Positions 1 through 10,057 of a stretch of 64,000 nt of DNA are shown here, piece after piece. A program made the position numbers and the translations under genes. The stretch is taken from contig CM106585.1 of NCBI GenBank assembly GCA_048013815.1, forward strand, positions 5,642,001 to 5,706,000, read 5' to 3'. The notes below the pieces were generated by a model, which did not search any database, was not told the DNA's origin, and was given only the letters and a program-made list of their open reading frames with translations. Position 1 is the stretch's first letter, and every line of letters begins with the position of its first letter. The DNA is from Setoptus koraiensis (Eukaryota > Arthropoda).

Positions 1-1066
1 ATCTTTTCATTTACACTTTGCCATGAGTGGTCTATCTCATCTAAAGATTCTCCGCTGCTTTAAATTCTCTAGTTTAACAACCGAGATAGTCTCAAGACTA
101 AAACAGAGAGAAAATTCACATTGCTCACTCAGAGACTTGGTTTTTTCTATGGCATAGACTCTCGAATCCAATTGAATGACTAACCAAAGGCAAACAACCA
201 CTTCGTTCGTTTGCTGCACCACGAATCACCACCTGCTCCTTATGTGAGTCTTTCTCACTGAAGATACGGTGTTGCCGCAGGTGATCATGATTCTGCAAAT
301 AGAAACAAATTGGTGCTTGATGCTTGTTAATCATGATGCAGTTTCACCTGCATCAGTGTCTACCAATATAACATTAATAATATGATACCGACTACCACAT
401 GCGATTCAAGGGGAAGCCATGCAACTTGTCGACGAATTCGTGCAAGGTTCTTAGAGACCAATTAAACAGATACCTAAGAGGGTGTGTGTATGTCTGTCTG
501 TTGGCTGTAAATCTCACTAGTGGTGGTTACATAATTAAAAGAGCCAAGTTATTTATATGAGATATTTGTTTAAAAAATAAACAGGGGATAATATTACACC
601 ACTTGCTATGACATAATAGATTTAACGAGAACCACATTATGCTTAAAGATCGCAAAAGCGCATATTAAACAATAACTCAAGCCTATGATTCATAGTGGTG
701 CACCATAGATTACCAACAGTTTAGTTTTAATTTCATGGTTTTTTTTTTGGATTACGATATTGTTGCAGCATTACTAACCACGTTTTTAATGCGATATTTA
801 ACAAGAAAACTGGCGCTAATTCAACTCGACCGGTTCGTATTACAGTATATTTTACTAGTTTGGCAAAAGTATATAACAAGTCACGGGGAGAACGATGTGA
901 CAGTGGTGGAACCTGGACTACAGTGGCCGGCTGATCGGTTGATCAATGTCATTTTTTATGAGCGATCACAAAAACTAACCTGAGAATCTATTGCAATAAG
1001 TGGTTAGCATTTTCATAATCCACAGACTTGTGACATATGAGGGGAAAGTTTTTTCAACTCTTAGTC
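1..1066. other. Intergenic, no gene recognised
   Basis: AT-rich sequence left of ECSIT. Short open frames exist (two overlapping ones on the minus strand at 37-334 and a hydrophobic 82-codon one on the plus strand at 735-983), but none resembles a family I know and none has convincing splice or start context. It may be intergenic or an intron of a gene lying to the left. Confidence 0.5.
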
Positions 1067-1072
1067 TTTATT
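1067..1072 (-). terminator. Poly(A) signal of ECSIT
   Basis: AATAAA on the minus strand, starting 7 bp after the ECSIT stop codon, implying a 3' UTR of only some tens of bases. Confidence 0.5.
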
Positions 1073-1078
1073 TGAATA

Positions 1079-2236
1079 TTAGGACTTGTTTTCAATCTTT
1101 TCTGATTGCTCCGTATCATGATTGTCTTTGGACGGATCAACGAGTTCTCTGGTTGGTCGGTTGATCCTAAACACAACACTTATCTCTTTCAGTTTAGAAT
1201 TTCGTTCTTGCATCAAACGGAGCCAAGAAAGTAGTGAATCATGACTAGATGTTCCAGTAACACCGATGGCTAGTACGTTTCCATCCTCGACATTGTGCGT
1301 ATCATATAGTTCCTCTTGCCTCTCCTTGATAGATTTACCATAAAATTGCATAGGCATACTCTCATAATCCTGTTCCGGTTCCTCATATCTGGGCTTCACT
1401 TTAGGAGTATCATGGTACTGTTTGAGAACGTAGTATATAATGGATTTGTCTCTGATGTAGGCTTTGCCTCCCTCCTCAATATAGAGCAAATCTTTGCTAT
1501 CTAGTCTGTTGATCATATCCTGCTGAATGTCACTCTGTGCAGATATAATCCATGTCTTGTCGATGGCTGTCGGTACTCTCGATGCGTTCCAAACAGACAA
1601 AATTGTCTTTTTATCAACGCACATTCGCGCTAATGCTAGCTTGGTTAATTCCACGGGATCATCGGGTGCAACCTCAGGTATGGGCCATGGATTTTTATTT
1701 CTGAATTTCATAGACCAAAAATTCATTCGTACGGACTTTAGCCAAACATCGCTGTATGTACTGAATCTTTCGGCAATTAATCTCTCCACCTCTTTATCTG
1801 GCCAAACTTGGTGCCTTTCCATCTGGTACAATATCTGTAGAACACAAACTTGTTGTTTGGGAGCGAACATTGTTATTCGTGAATAGGCATTCAATGGATG
1901 ATATTGATCGGTAGGGAAGACCTTGATGAGTTCTTTGTATGTTGCAAGGTCTTTGTGAAGTCCGAGCTCCTCGAGTCTATCGAGTGCATCATAGATGAAA
2001 TCAGTATATTTGGCCCGATTATGTATGGTGCCTTCTTTGAAGTAATTGGGAAACGATTCGACAAGTGCAGCTTTGGGGTCCTTCGCGACGAGAGATGTTC
2101 GTTTGGTGGTGGGATCTTCATCATTCAGATTAGTCGACATAGAGCTTTTCTGGATGCAACTGGCACTGAATATTTGGGCTTGGACCCATTTTGGCGAATG
2201 CTTACTGCATATCGTATGCCTTATGGCGTTGAACAT
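1079..2236 (-). CDS. ECSIT: ECSIT, mitochondrial complex I assembly / Toll pathway adaptor
   Basis: Single-exon 385-aa protein. In animals ECSIT acts in mitochondria as an assembly factor of respiratory complex I and in the cytosol as a Toll/TRAF6 and BMP signalling adaptor. The first ~30 residues are basic, serine-rich and free of acidic residues, as in a mitochondrial presequence. The central part carries the pentatricopeptide-like ECSIT core: a stretch on unique residues of the type YPLNAYSRITMFAPKQQ, then the NPWPIPEVAPDDPVEL block (human NPFPVPRDLPQDPVEL). The C-terminal block ends in ISVVFRINRP, matching human IPVVFRL. Length is close to the human 431 aa. The start at 2236 is the first ATG that includes the presequence. 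Divergent with PIGL 357 bp away. A poly(A) signal lies 7 bp past the stop, so the 3' UTR is very short. Confidence 0.9.
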   Translation of the reverse strand: MFNAIRHTICSKHSPKWVQAQIFSASCIQKSSMSTNLNDEDPTTKRTSLVAKDPKAALVESFPNYFKEGTIHNRAKYTDFIYDALDRLEELGLHKDLATYKELIKVFPTDQYHPLNAYSRITMFAPKQQVCVLQILYQMERHQVWPDKEVERLIAERFSTYSDVWLKSVRMNFWSMKFRNKNPWPIPEVAPDDPVELTKLALARMCVDKKTILSVWNASRVPTAIDKTWIISAQSDIQQDMINRLDSKDLLYIEEGGKAYIRDKSIIYYVLKQYHDTPKVKPRYEEPEQDYESMPMQFYGKSIKERQEELYDTHNVEDGNVLAIGVTGTSSHDSLLSWLRLMQERNSKLKEISVVFRINRPTRELVDPSKDNHDTEQSEKIENKS

Positions 2237-2593
2237 GCTGCTTTATTTGATAATACGGTTTGATCTCGCCCTCGCAACAATGCCTAGAATTCATTGGTAC
2301 ATTTCTAATATAGGCGACGACATTAGCTATAATAAATAAAACATGATTTATCCGAATACAAATTGGACTTGGGAGAATTATTTTTTTGATTGGTGCATCG
2401 GCAAACACATGATCACATGTGCGAACACATGTAATGTTTTTCTCGTGTTGTCGTTTGGACTGCTTGGCTTTGGCTGCCGATCAGTATGGCGGTAACATGC
2501 GGACCTGAAAATTTTTGCAATTCATCTTCTTCGAAAACATCCAGAGCATACTAATTTTTGTATTTATTCTAAACTGATGTATATTTTTATACT
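2237..2593. promoter_or_regulatory. Divergent promoter region, ECSIT / PIGL
   Basis: The 357 bp between the start codons of ECSIT (minus) and PIGL (plus). No TATA box is obvious. It holds a duplicated CACATGT E-box-like motif (about 2403-2431) and an ATGGCGG core near 2485-2491, as found in YY1/Pho sites of housekeeping promoters. That the two genes share the promoter is inferred from the head-to-head arrangement. Confidence 0.45.
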
Positions 2594-3412
2594 ATGACAT
2601 CATGCAACAAACACAGTATTATTCAGAGCCTAATATTTGCTTTTGTTATCCATCTTGCTACATCCTACTATCTACTTCTACATTATTGTACAAAATCAAA
2701 TGATGTAATCGATAGCTTTAATGAGACCACCCTCATTGTAGTGGCTCACCCAGACGATGAAACTATGTTCTTTGGCCCATCAATACTGAATTTGATTAGG
2801 CACAATAAATCACTACACATTTTGTGCCTCAGCGACGGCAATGCTGATGGATTGGGAGAGAGACGCATGTTAGAGATGAAACAAGTAGTTGACAATATGG
2901 GACCAAATGTTCAACTTTTTATCGGCAATAGGGAACTTTTCGTAGATAGTCAAGACACAAAATGGGATGGAAAACAAATCGACTCATTCATAGGAAAACA
3001 TTTAGCTGTGTACAAGTCCATAAAACAGTTGGTCAGCTTCGATACCTCTGGCGTCTCAGGTCATGCCAATCACATATCCATCTCAGAGGCCCTGATCGAC
3101 AACAAAAAGAAGTATAGCAGTTTGGGTGTGAGAGTTATCGGATTGTCGTCAGTGTCAATATTGCGCAAATATCTGTCGTTTTTTGATGTCATTCCAACTT
3201 TTATCCTCCATGACACCTTCCTTGAGAATGTGATACCTACAGAAGGCCCATACCATTCCAAAAGTATGATATTGGCTCTAGAAACATCTCAGTATTTTCA
3301 ACTCACTAGAATTCTACGACTACACGAATCTCAAATGGTTTGGTTCCGTTATTTATACATGACTTTTTCGAGGTACATGTTCATTAATGAACTTCAAACG
3401 TTAAGAACTTGA
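2594..3412 (+). CDS. PIGL: N-acetylglucosaminyl-phosphatidylinositol de-N-acetylase
   Basis: 272-aa ER membrane enzyme for the second step of GPI-anchor synthesis: it removes the acetyl group from GlcNAc-PI to give GlcN-PI. Residues ~10-32 form the single N-terminal membrane anchor; the rest is the LmbE/PIG-L deacetylase fold on the cytosolic face. The metal-binding and catalytic motif AHPDDE is at residues 51-56 and the second metal-site motif GVSGHANH at ~153-160. The C-terminal SQMVWFRYLYMTFSRYMFIN matches human [20 protein letters not shown]. All key residues are present and the length fits (human 252 aa). Single exon. The start is the first in-frame ATG upstream of the membrane segment. 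Confidence 0.93.
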   Translation: MTSCNKHSIIQSLIFAFVIHLATSYYLLLHYCTKSNDVIDSFNETTLIVVAHPDDETMFFGPSILNLIRHNKSLHILCLSDGNADGLGERRMLEMKQVVDNMGPNVQLFIGNRELFVDSQDTKWDGKQIDSFIGKHLAVYKSIKQLVSFDTSGVSGHANHISISEALIDNKKKYSSLGVRVIGLSSVSILRKYLSFFDVIPTFILHDTFLENVIPTEGPYHSKSMILALETSQYFQLTRILRLHESQMVWFRYLYMTFSRYMFINELQTLRT

Positions 3413-4024
3413 AATAGAACTACTAACGATTTTGTTGTCATGTCATTAAGAAAGTATCTGATTTTGTACTGCCCGTGAACATTAAAAAGGTCTTTCTTAT
3501 GTACTTTTTGATTATCACATTCATTCGCACTCAACACATTCGATTGCTCACTCAATACTATGAGTAAATAAGCCATTTTATCTTGATAGACTGTCTAATT
3601 GAGCGAATCTAATCTCATCGTTGGCAGGATCTTGCAGTCATATGTCTTCAACTTTTATTCAATTGGTGTTGCGCTATCACTAGATGGATGCACTAAATCT
3701 GATATACTCTATCGAATGATATTATCTTTGTGATATATGTCACTGAGATACCGCACAAATGAGCAACAAACTTACATAATGAAGACCGTCGTGAATGCCG
3801 ACCGATCAAGGAGTTAGCCTAGTAACCCAGTTATAGTTATAGATGACAATAACAATTAGAGCTGAGCTAATCTGGTTGATGTGCAGTGAGGAAAATGAAA
3901 TGTATCTAGTATAATATTCACAAATTCAATTGATTATAATTGGTATAATGAATGGTTCCTAATAATAAACTATAAGAACTAAGACTGAAGAACCTCCTGC
4001 CGAAAACATGCTGACATAAAGACG
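3413..4024. other. Intergenic between PIGL and the ZIP gene
   Basis: AT-rich, holding the PIGL 3' UTR and the upstream region of the zinc transporter. A short minus-strand frame (3394-3576) overlaps the PIGL end and looks accidental. An AATAAA at about 3964 is a possible but distant poly(A) signal for PIGL. No other structure seen. Confidence 0.5.
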
Positions 4025-7000
4025 ATGGCCAGTTTCTCTTCAATTGCTAGCCTGTTGTTGATGGTATCGATCAGTCGGATCTTATTGTTGGCATCAGTAC
4101 AATCAGAGCATGCTTACACCAGTTCCAGGCTAGACTCCTTAGTGAAAAAGCCTCCCATAGAAACTAGAAGTCCCAATGGAAACCATTACACGGGACATCA
4201 GAGTCACCAGGCGCAACGTCAGCCCCAACCCATAGATCTGAATTTGACAAGTTTAGAGCAATTGACTTATTTTCTCTTGCGCAATTACAATTTAACCGAA
4301 GACGAGCTACTGTCCAATTCTAATTGGCCCAGCAGCTCCAGTTATCATCATCAAAAGAAGTTGTCATCCACAGATGGAAGAATCAGCTCCATGCTGGAGT
4401 CATTCATGGCGCGCCTACGCACCGGCTACTTGCATAGATTGACTCTTAGCGAGATAATAGGCGAATCCGAGAGAAGACAACAACAGGCGATAAGTGCTCT
4501 AGCTCCAAATCCTAGGCCTCAATCAATATCATACAGCGAACAGTTGGCTTTTAGTCCTGAGAATGCAGTCACAGATACGAAGAGGGTCAATGCCGAGCTC
4601 AATGCGTCTTGGTCGCCCGCGGACTACAATAGTACCACCAATTCGGATAGTAGTTACAACAAAATCTCGGGCAAAATTTCCAACAATTCTGTGACGACCG
4701 ACCAAAGGCCAGACGTTGTGATGATTAATCAACCGCCCAACGGAACAGCCGGCAATAGAACTACCTCGACCAACGACGAACCAGTGCCAATCAATAAGGC
4801 ACAAATTATGCATCACAATCAACACTGGCAAGGCCGGGGTACTTTGAAATGGTCGACAAGGTGTCAGCATCTGTTGGCCATGTATAAGAGGGACGCCACA
4901 CTAGCGGCCGCTCGAGTGGCCCTCACTCAATCTAGCATTGAATATGATTCATCATTGGACAATCAGCAACAAACCTCAATTGATTCCATGCAAAATGGCG
5001 CTGGTCAGTCGCTGTCAAGTGTCGATCAGCAGATTGCCAACAACGGTGGTCACTTTGAGCCTCTGGTTTTGTATGCTGGCAGCGATGGCCAAGATGAGTC
5101 GTTGTTTGACCAGCCGACCGGCAACAATTCGGCTTCGCCCGCAACTGATATTGGCAACGAAGCATCAACAACGTCGCCATCACTATCTACTAATGGTGAC
5201 TCTACCAACGACAATAGACAGGCGACATTGCAACCAGCAAAGTTGCATTTTGACGATGAGCATTTGTTGCAACTCTGCGAACTGTCCACAAGATGTCACA
5301 CACCCGAACAACTAATCAGCCTAATACAACCGCCCGATGCCATCAAGAGATTGATTCACGAACCCTCTGATGCCTCTGAACCCGCCATGGCTGTAGCTAT
5401 GACATCAGAGGCGGCCGACATTCATCAGGTAACTAGCCCCATTCCACAGTATCTGTCACATCAAAAGATAACCGGAAGCCACTTGTTAAATGTGCGCAGT
5501 GTCTCTAGTCAATCAGGCACAAGCGGCAACAGTGTTCCTGTTATTGCGTCGACCTCTAAGGAGCAATTGAGCGATATGGTGGTCAAACTGTGTCCTTTAC
5601 TATTGTTTCAATTGCACGACAGCACTTGCAGTAGTCGCAGAGAGGAGAAGCCAAGTCCGAGTACAGTATGGGCATTTGCCACATTATTTGTTACTATAGT
5701 GAGCTTTTGTTCGCTCATAGGACTCTCTATCACGCCATTCATTCAGGGCAGCTCATCCTATCGGACTTGCCTAAATTTGTTTGAAGGTCTGGCTGTGGGC
5801 AGTCTAGTTGGTAGCGCCCTATTTAGTCTTATTCCACAGGCGTTTGAGTTGCAGGAACGAGAGGCCAATCAAGGTTACTTGTGGAAGGCCTCGATAATTT
5901 TCTTTGGCATATATCTGTTCTTTTGCTCTGAGCGTATCATGAAGATCATACTGGACACCAGACGGAAGAGAACACTCAACTCAATGCCATTGGCCAGTAC
6001 AGTGACAGATTATGGCTGCGAAGCTGACACGAGCACAGTCCAGAGAAATAAAGAGCTCACCGGCAAGCAGCAATCTATCGGTCAAGGAGATGGCAGATTT
6101 GACAAGTCTACCAGCGGTTTAGATGGTGGTGGCCCGTTGAACAGACAGACAACAAATTATTTAAGACAAGCCAATCGCGACCAATCTCTGTTAGAGACTA
6201 GTCCAAGCAGATATAGTGGTGTCACTAAAAAGAATGGATCAGATGTGCTACTGGACAAGCATGTCTATTTCTCTGGCGATCACATTAACAGACAGTACAA
6301 CTATGACGAAACTCGATTGAAAGACACCAACAACATAACTACAAGTGATAACTGTAACTCTTCGCAAACAGTCCCATCCGGTTCCTGTTCTTCGTCTCAG
6401 TCAAACTCAAAAAATTCTTTAGATAAGCTACAGGATAATACATTCAGACACAGTGCTACTGGCATCAGTGATGAAAGCGATACTCTTGACACCATCACAA
6501 ATTCTAGCGGCAATCATAGCCAGGTTAACGTAGACGATACTGAGGACGAGGAACAATTTCGTTCTAGATTGAGGAGATCCAACAGAATTGTGCGTCGCCA
6601 CCACAATGACCAGAAGCGTCATCGGCAGCAACAACAAGATCTCTATAGGCAACGTCGTAGGCGTAGATCCTCTAAGTTGGCCCAATTCGGTCGGAAGTCT
6701 TCGTCGAGGAGTTCGCGTGACATCACCTTCAATTGTCCGCAGGATATTAATTCCAATATTGAGGAAGCCCAGAACAACACCAGACTAAGTATTTCACGAG
6801 ACGATACCGCCCCTCCAAATGTCAAACCACATCTGGCTTTGCGCAATGTGGGCGATATTCAAATGAGACAAACTGGTCGGAAGGCTCACCAACAGCGACA
6901 CAGAAATACCCATAAGCAGCATAAAGAATTAGACGGTGATGTTCTGATCCAAAATAGACTGTATCAACAACCAGCCTGGCGAAACACTGCAGACACCCGT

Positions 7001-7711
7001 CAATCGCAAGACCAACTGAAACAGATGGAACTGGGTAAATGGTCACCGCCATCTCGACATGGAGAAGTGCATCAAGAATCGTACAGAATGTCCGGCGGTA
7101 AGTTAGGCTCATTACGCAGTGCTCAACATCATGAATACAGGGGACAACAACGAAAACAACGAAAAATAACTGACAGCCTCATGGATATTGGAATTGATGA
7201 AGATATTCGTCATCAGCAGGAGTCTGGTCAAGATATAGCCACAGTGGCCTGGATGATTGTCTTAGGAGATGGTTTGCACAATTTCATAGACGGACTTTCC
7301 ATCGGCGCTGCCTTCTCAGAATCGATACTATCGGGAGTGAGTATATCGGTTGCCGTAATATGTGAGGAATTTCCACACGAGCTGGGCGACTTTGCAGTGT
7401 TAATCTCATCAGGCATGACCATTAGACAGGCGCTTGGATACAATTTCTTATCAGCTTGCACATGCTATGTGGGCATGATCTTTGGCATTCTATTGGGAGA
7501 CATGACCGATGCTGCAGCCTACATATCAGCGATGGCTGGCGGTGTTTTCCTGTATATCGCTCTGGTCGACATGATGGGAGAATTGAGCGCCGCCCTAGAG
7601 GAGATGAGCCGCATATCTATAACCAAAACATTGAAATTGTTACTATTACAGAATATAGGCATTCTCACTGGAATATCTATCATTTTTGTATTGTCTTTCA
7701 TAGATTTTTGA
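4025..7711 (+). CDS. ZIP (SLC39) zinc/metal transporter, ZIP8/ZIP14-like
   Basis: Single-exon 1228-aa LIV-1 subfamily ZIP protein moving Zn2+ (and possibly Mn2+/Fe2+) into the cytosol. Order: signal peptide (~1-27); very long Asn/Ser/Gln-rich extracellular N-terminus with many N-glycosylation sequons (~28-545); TM1-TM3 (~548-645); a cytoplasmic loop of over 420 residues, hydrophilic, with basic His/Arg/Gln stretches (~646-1070); then TM4-TM8. TM4 carries HNFIDG (~1085) and TM5 carries EEFPHELGD (~1114-1122), the binuclear metal site. Glutamate replacing the first histidine of HEXPHEXGD is the known mark of ZIP8 and ZIP14, which also carry Mn, Fe and Cd. Both variable regions are far longer than in vertebrate ZIP14 (~490 aa). 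The membrane core supports the family call; the exact orthologue is uncertain. Converges on MAU2. Confidence 0.88.
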   Translation: MASFSSIASLLLMVSISRILLLASVQSEHAYTSSRLDSLVKKPPIETRSPNGNHYTGHQSHQAQRQPQPIDLNLTSLEQLTYFLLRNYNLTEDELLSNSNWPSSSSYHHQKKLSSTDGRISSMLESFMARLRTGYLHRLTLSEIIGESERRQQQAISALAPNPRPQSISYSEQLAFSPENAVTDTKRVNAELNASWSPADYNSTTNSDSSYNKISGKISNNSVTTDQRPDVVMINQPPNGTAGNRTTSTNDEPVPINKAQIMHHNQHWQGRGTLKWSTRCQHLLAMYKRDATLAAARVALTQSSIEYDSSLDNQQQTSIDSMQNGAGQSLSSVDQQIANNGGHFEPLVLYAGSDGQDESLFDQPTGNNSASPATDIGNEASTTSPSLSTNGDSTNDNRQATLQPAKLHFDDEHLLQLCELSTRCHTPEQLISLIQPPDAIKRLIHEPSDASEPAMAVAMTSEAADIHQVTSPIPQYLSHQKITGSHLLNVRSVSSQSGTSGNSVPVIASTSKEQLSDMVVKLCPLLLFQLHDSTCSSRREEKPSPSTVWAFATLFVTIVSFCSLIGLSITPFIQGSSSYRTCLNLFEGLAVGSLVGSALFSLIPQAFELQEREANQGYLWKASIIFFGIYLFFCSERIMKIILDTRRKRTLNSMPLASTVTDYGCEADTSTVQRNKELTGKQQSIGQGDGRFDKSTSGLDGGGPLNRQTTNYLRQANRDQSLLETSPSRYSGVTKKNGSDVLLDKHVYFSGDHINRQYNYDETRLKDTNNITTSDNCNSSQTVPSGSCSSSQSNSKNSLDKLQDNTFRHSATGISDESDTLDTITNSSGNHSQVNVDDTEDEEQFRSRLRRSNRIVRRHHNDQKRHRQQQQDLYRQRRRRRSSKLAQFGRKSSSRSSRDITFNCPQDINSNIEEAQNNTRLSISRDDTAPPNVKPHLALRNVGDIQMRQTGRKAHQQRHRNTHKQHKELDGDVLIQNRLYQQPAWRNTADTRQSQDQLKQMELGKWSPPSRHGEVHQESYRMSGGKLGSLRSAQHHEYRGQQRKQRKITDSLMDIGIDEDIRHQQESGQDIATVAWMIVLGDGLHNFIDGLSIGAAFSESILSGVSISVAVICEEFPHELGDFAVLISSGMTIRQALGYNFLSACTCYVGMIFGILLGDMTDAAAYISAMAGGVFLYIALVDMMGELSAALEEMSRISITKTLKLLLLQNIGILTGISIIFVLSFIDF

Positions 7712-7976
7712 GCGTGTACCAATTATAACATCAAATGGTTCCTGCGAGACTAGCAACAGACCAATTTGGACACGTTATGCACAGACTATGCATTTTCTAT
7801 GATTTCAACAATTCACGAAGACTTACGTGAAGTCATAAATCACCCATACTCCAAACTACTCTTACCGCCGTGGATTAACAAAGCTAGAAACGGTTGCCTC
7901 AACAGCATTTGTTTTCTTATTTTTTATTTTAGTATTCGTAAAGTAAATAGAATATCCTGGATCATAGATCCAATCG

Positions 7977-10057
7977 TCAACTGTCATCGAACCACTTGAA
8001 TTGGAGGATAAACAAAGTGATGAGAGTTAGTCAAGATTACTGGTGATAGTGAATAAATTAGCAGCTTGCAATATGGACATAAAACTTACCTGTAGATAGC
8101 TGTGCTCGTGTAGAGTAGATGCTTGATATTGATCTTGATAAATTCTTTGAGAAAAGTTTTGGTGCATATTGTATGCCTCAAGTCGGCGTTGCTGATCTCC
8201 TACACCTGCGTAGATGTCTTTCAAGATGGATGCTGCCCAGAGTTGTACGTGAATATCGGGAATTTTGGTGGCTAATTGCATACCCGAATTCAACATATTG
8301 AAGGAATCGTGTTGCCTACCAAGGTTGTAAAAAATATTACCTAATAGCACCAATGAGCATGCTGTCAATCTATTTAGATCCTCACCAACGGTCATTTTGA
8401 GAGCCTCTCGGAGTCCCGTCCTTCAAGTGAAATTTTCGAATAAAAATTAAGATTGTTAGAATTCTGCTGTTCCTCGAATGAGGTGATGGTTATCTCGAAC
8501 TGATACTTACTTCGCATCGTTATACCTAGCCTGGGCAAACGCGTTGTATCCGTGAACAAAATAAGATGCTGCCTTCAGACAGATTGATCTGTTAGATTGG
8601 AATGAAAAAGATTTAATGTTAATGTCGAACAACGAATATAACAATGGAGAATGTGCCTCATCGGACTGAATTAGGTGTACTTACACTGAATTGAATTCTC
8701 CAGGGTTTAGTCTGGTTAGTAACTCTTCGAGTTCTCTCTCTCGTTTTGTCTGAATGTAACAGAGCGCTAAATTCAGCATGGCCATCACCCTGAGTTCTGT
8801 ATTTACATTCGGGTCGTTGATGACCCTGTTGAATTGATTAACAGCGTCATCGAATTGCGACATAGACATAGCGTATAGACCAAGCAAGGTATGTATGTTG
8901 CCTTTGTGTCGTGACTTGAGTCTTGGATTATTGTAACATAGTTGCAATGCTTGGACGGTCTCTTTAATAGCTGTTGACTTGTTGCCCATGACAAGATGAC
9001 ACATTGATACGTGCTCCAGTAGAAGTACTTGAAATGTGTCCAGTAGAGGTTCTGGGTCTGTAACTTTCAATCTATCTATTTGTAATAATGCTTTCTCAGT
9101 ATACTTTTGTGCTTTCTCTAAAAATCCAGACTGCATTGAATGTATGACCGTAACAAGGTATACTAGAACACACGTTAGGTCCTTCGACATCCACATGAAT
9201 TTCTCAGGGTGGTTTGCTAAGTCACCCGTATCACCGTGGCCTGTAGCATTGGTTACATTTTGCATACTTTGTTGCAATAGTTTCAAACATGGTTTAGCGC
9301 TCTTAACATGGCCAGCATTCAAATGATGACAAACTTGTAATACTAAGAAAAAGACCTTGAGAGCTTCCTTTCTATAAATGTCACCTTGCCACGATTCGAG
9401 CAGTTCTCCTGCTAATGCCAAAGTGTCCACTAATTGTTGGTCGTTGTTGGGCACTTGCTGCTGGGGCAAAACATTTTGCTGGTTCCGAACTGGGTCTTGA
9501 TGTTTTCTCGCAATCATTAAAATCATGCCCTTGCTGAGCAAGAATAGAATTCGTGTGAATAGGTCATCAGTGGCTCTGGCTGCTTCAGCTCCTAATGTGA
9601 GTAAATTATTGGCAGCCTGAAAGTCTTTTTCGTCGAGATTGAGTTGAGATAACTGAAGAAGGAATTTGTAATGCCAATAAAGGAAATTTCCTGTTGAGCC
9701 CGAATCATTGATTGCTTTAGAGAGGAGTTGTTTGGCGAGAAATATATTATTTTGATTTAAATAAATATCTATGAGCAAAGCTGCTACTTCCAATCTGATA
9801 GAAATTAGATCAGGGGTTTGACAAAGCTCGTAGGATCTCTCTAAATAATTTTGAGCCACATTGTTGTTAGATGTTCGCTTGTATATGATTAAGCCTATTT
9901 GATAATTTGTTTTAGCGGCTACGGCGGCGGGGACAGGAAAATTTAAGATGGCGAGTAGACATTGCACACAACTTTTGTGATCTGGTGGTGATTTCGTACG
10001 GAACTCTTCAGCTAATTTGAGCAAAGCCCTATGACATGTGTTAACATCTACATTCAT
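7977..10057 (-). CDS. MAU2: MAU2 / SCC4 cohesin-loading factor
   Basis: Partner of Nipped-B/SCC2 in loading cohesin on chromatin in the nucleus. The CDS as I splice it is complement(7977..7994, 8090..8420, 8511..8588, 8685..10057), giving 599 aa (human 613). All introns are GT-AG and the frame holds through each: exon 1 ends in phase 2, exon 2 in phase 2, exon 3 in phase 0. The protein is an all-helical TPR-like solenoid. Recognisable blocks are CVQCLLAIL near residue 30, YYLERSYEL-type TPR helices, and in exon 3 EDLNRLTACSLVLLG, MQLATKIPDIHVQLW and MHQNFSQ, almost identical to vertebrate MAU2. Exon 2 encodes a block similar to human LRAAAYYVRGLFSFFQGRYNEAK. The last exon adds only WFDDS and the stop. 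Convergent with the ZIP gene; minus-strand AATAAA at 7923-7928. Confidence 0.9.

Noticed and set aside
37-334. Two overlapping minus-strand frames at the left edge
   Set aside because: Open in two frames over the same bases, no similarity recognised, no splice sites that improve either.
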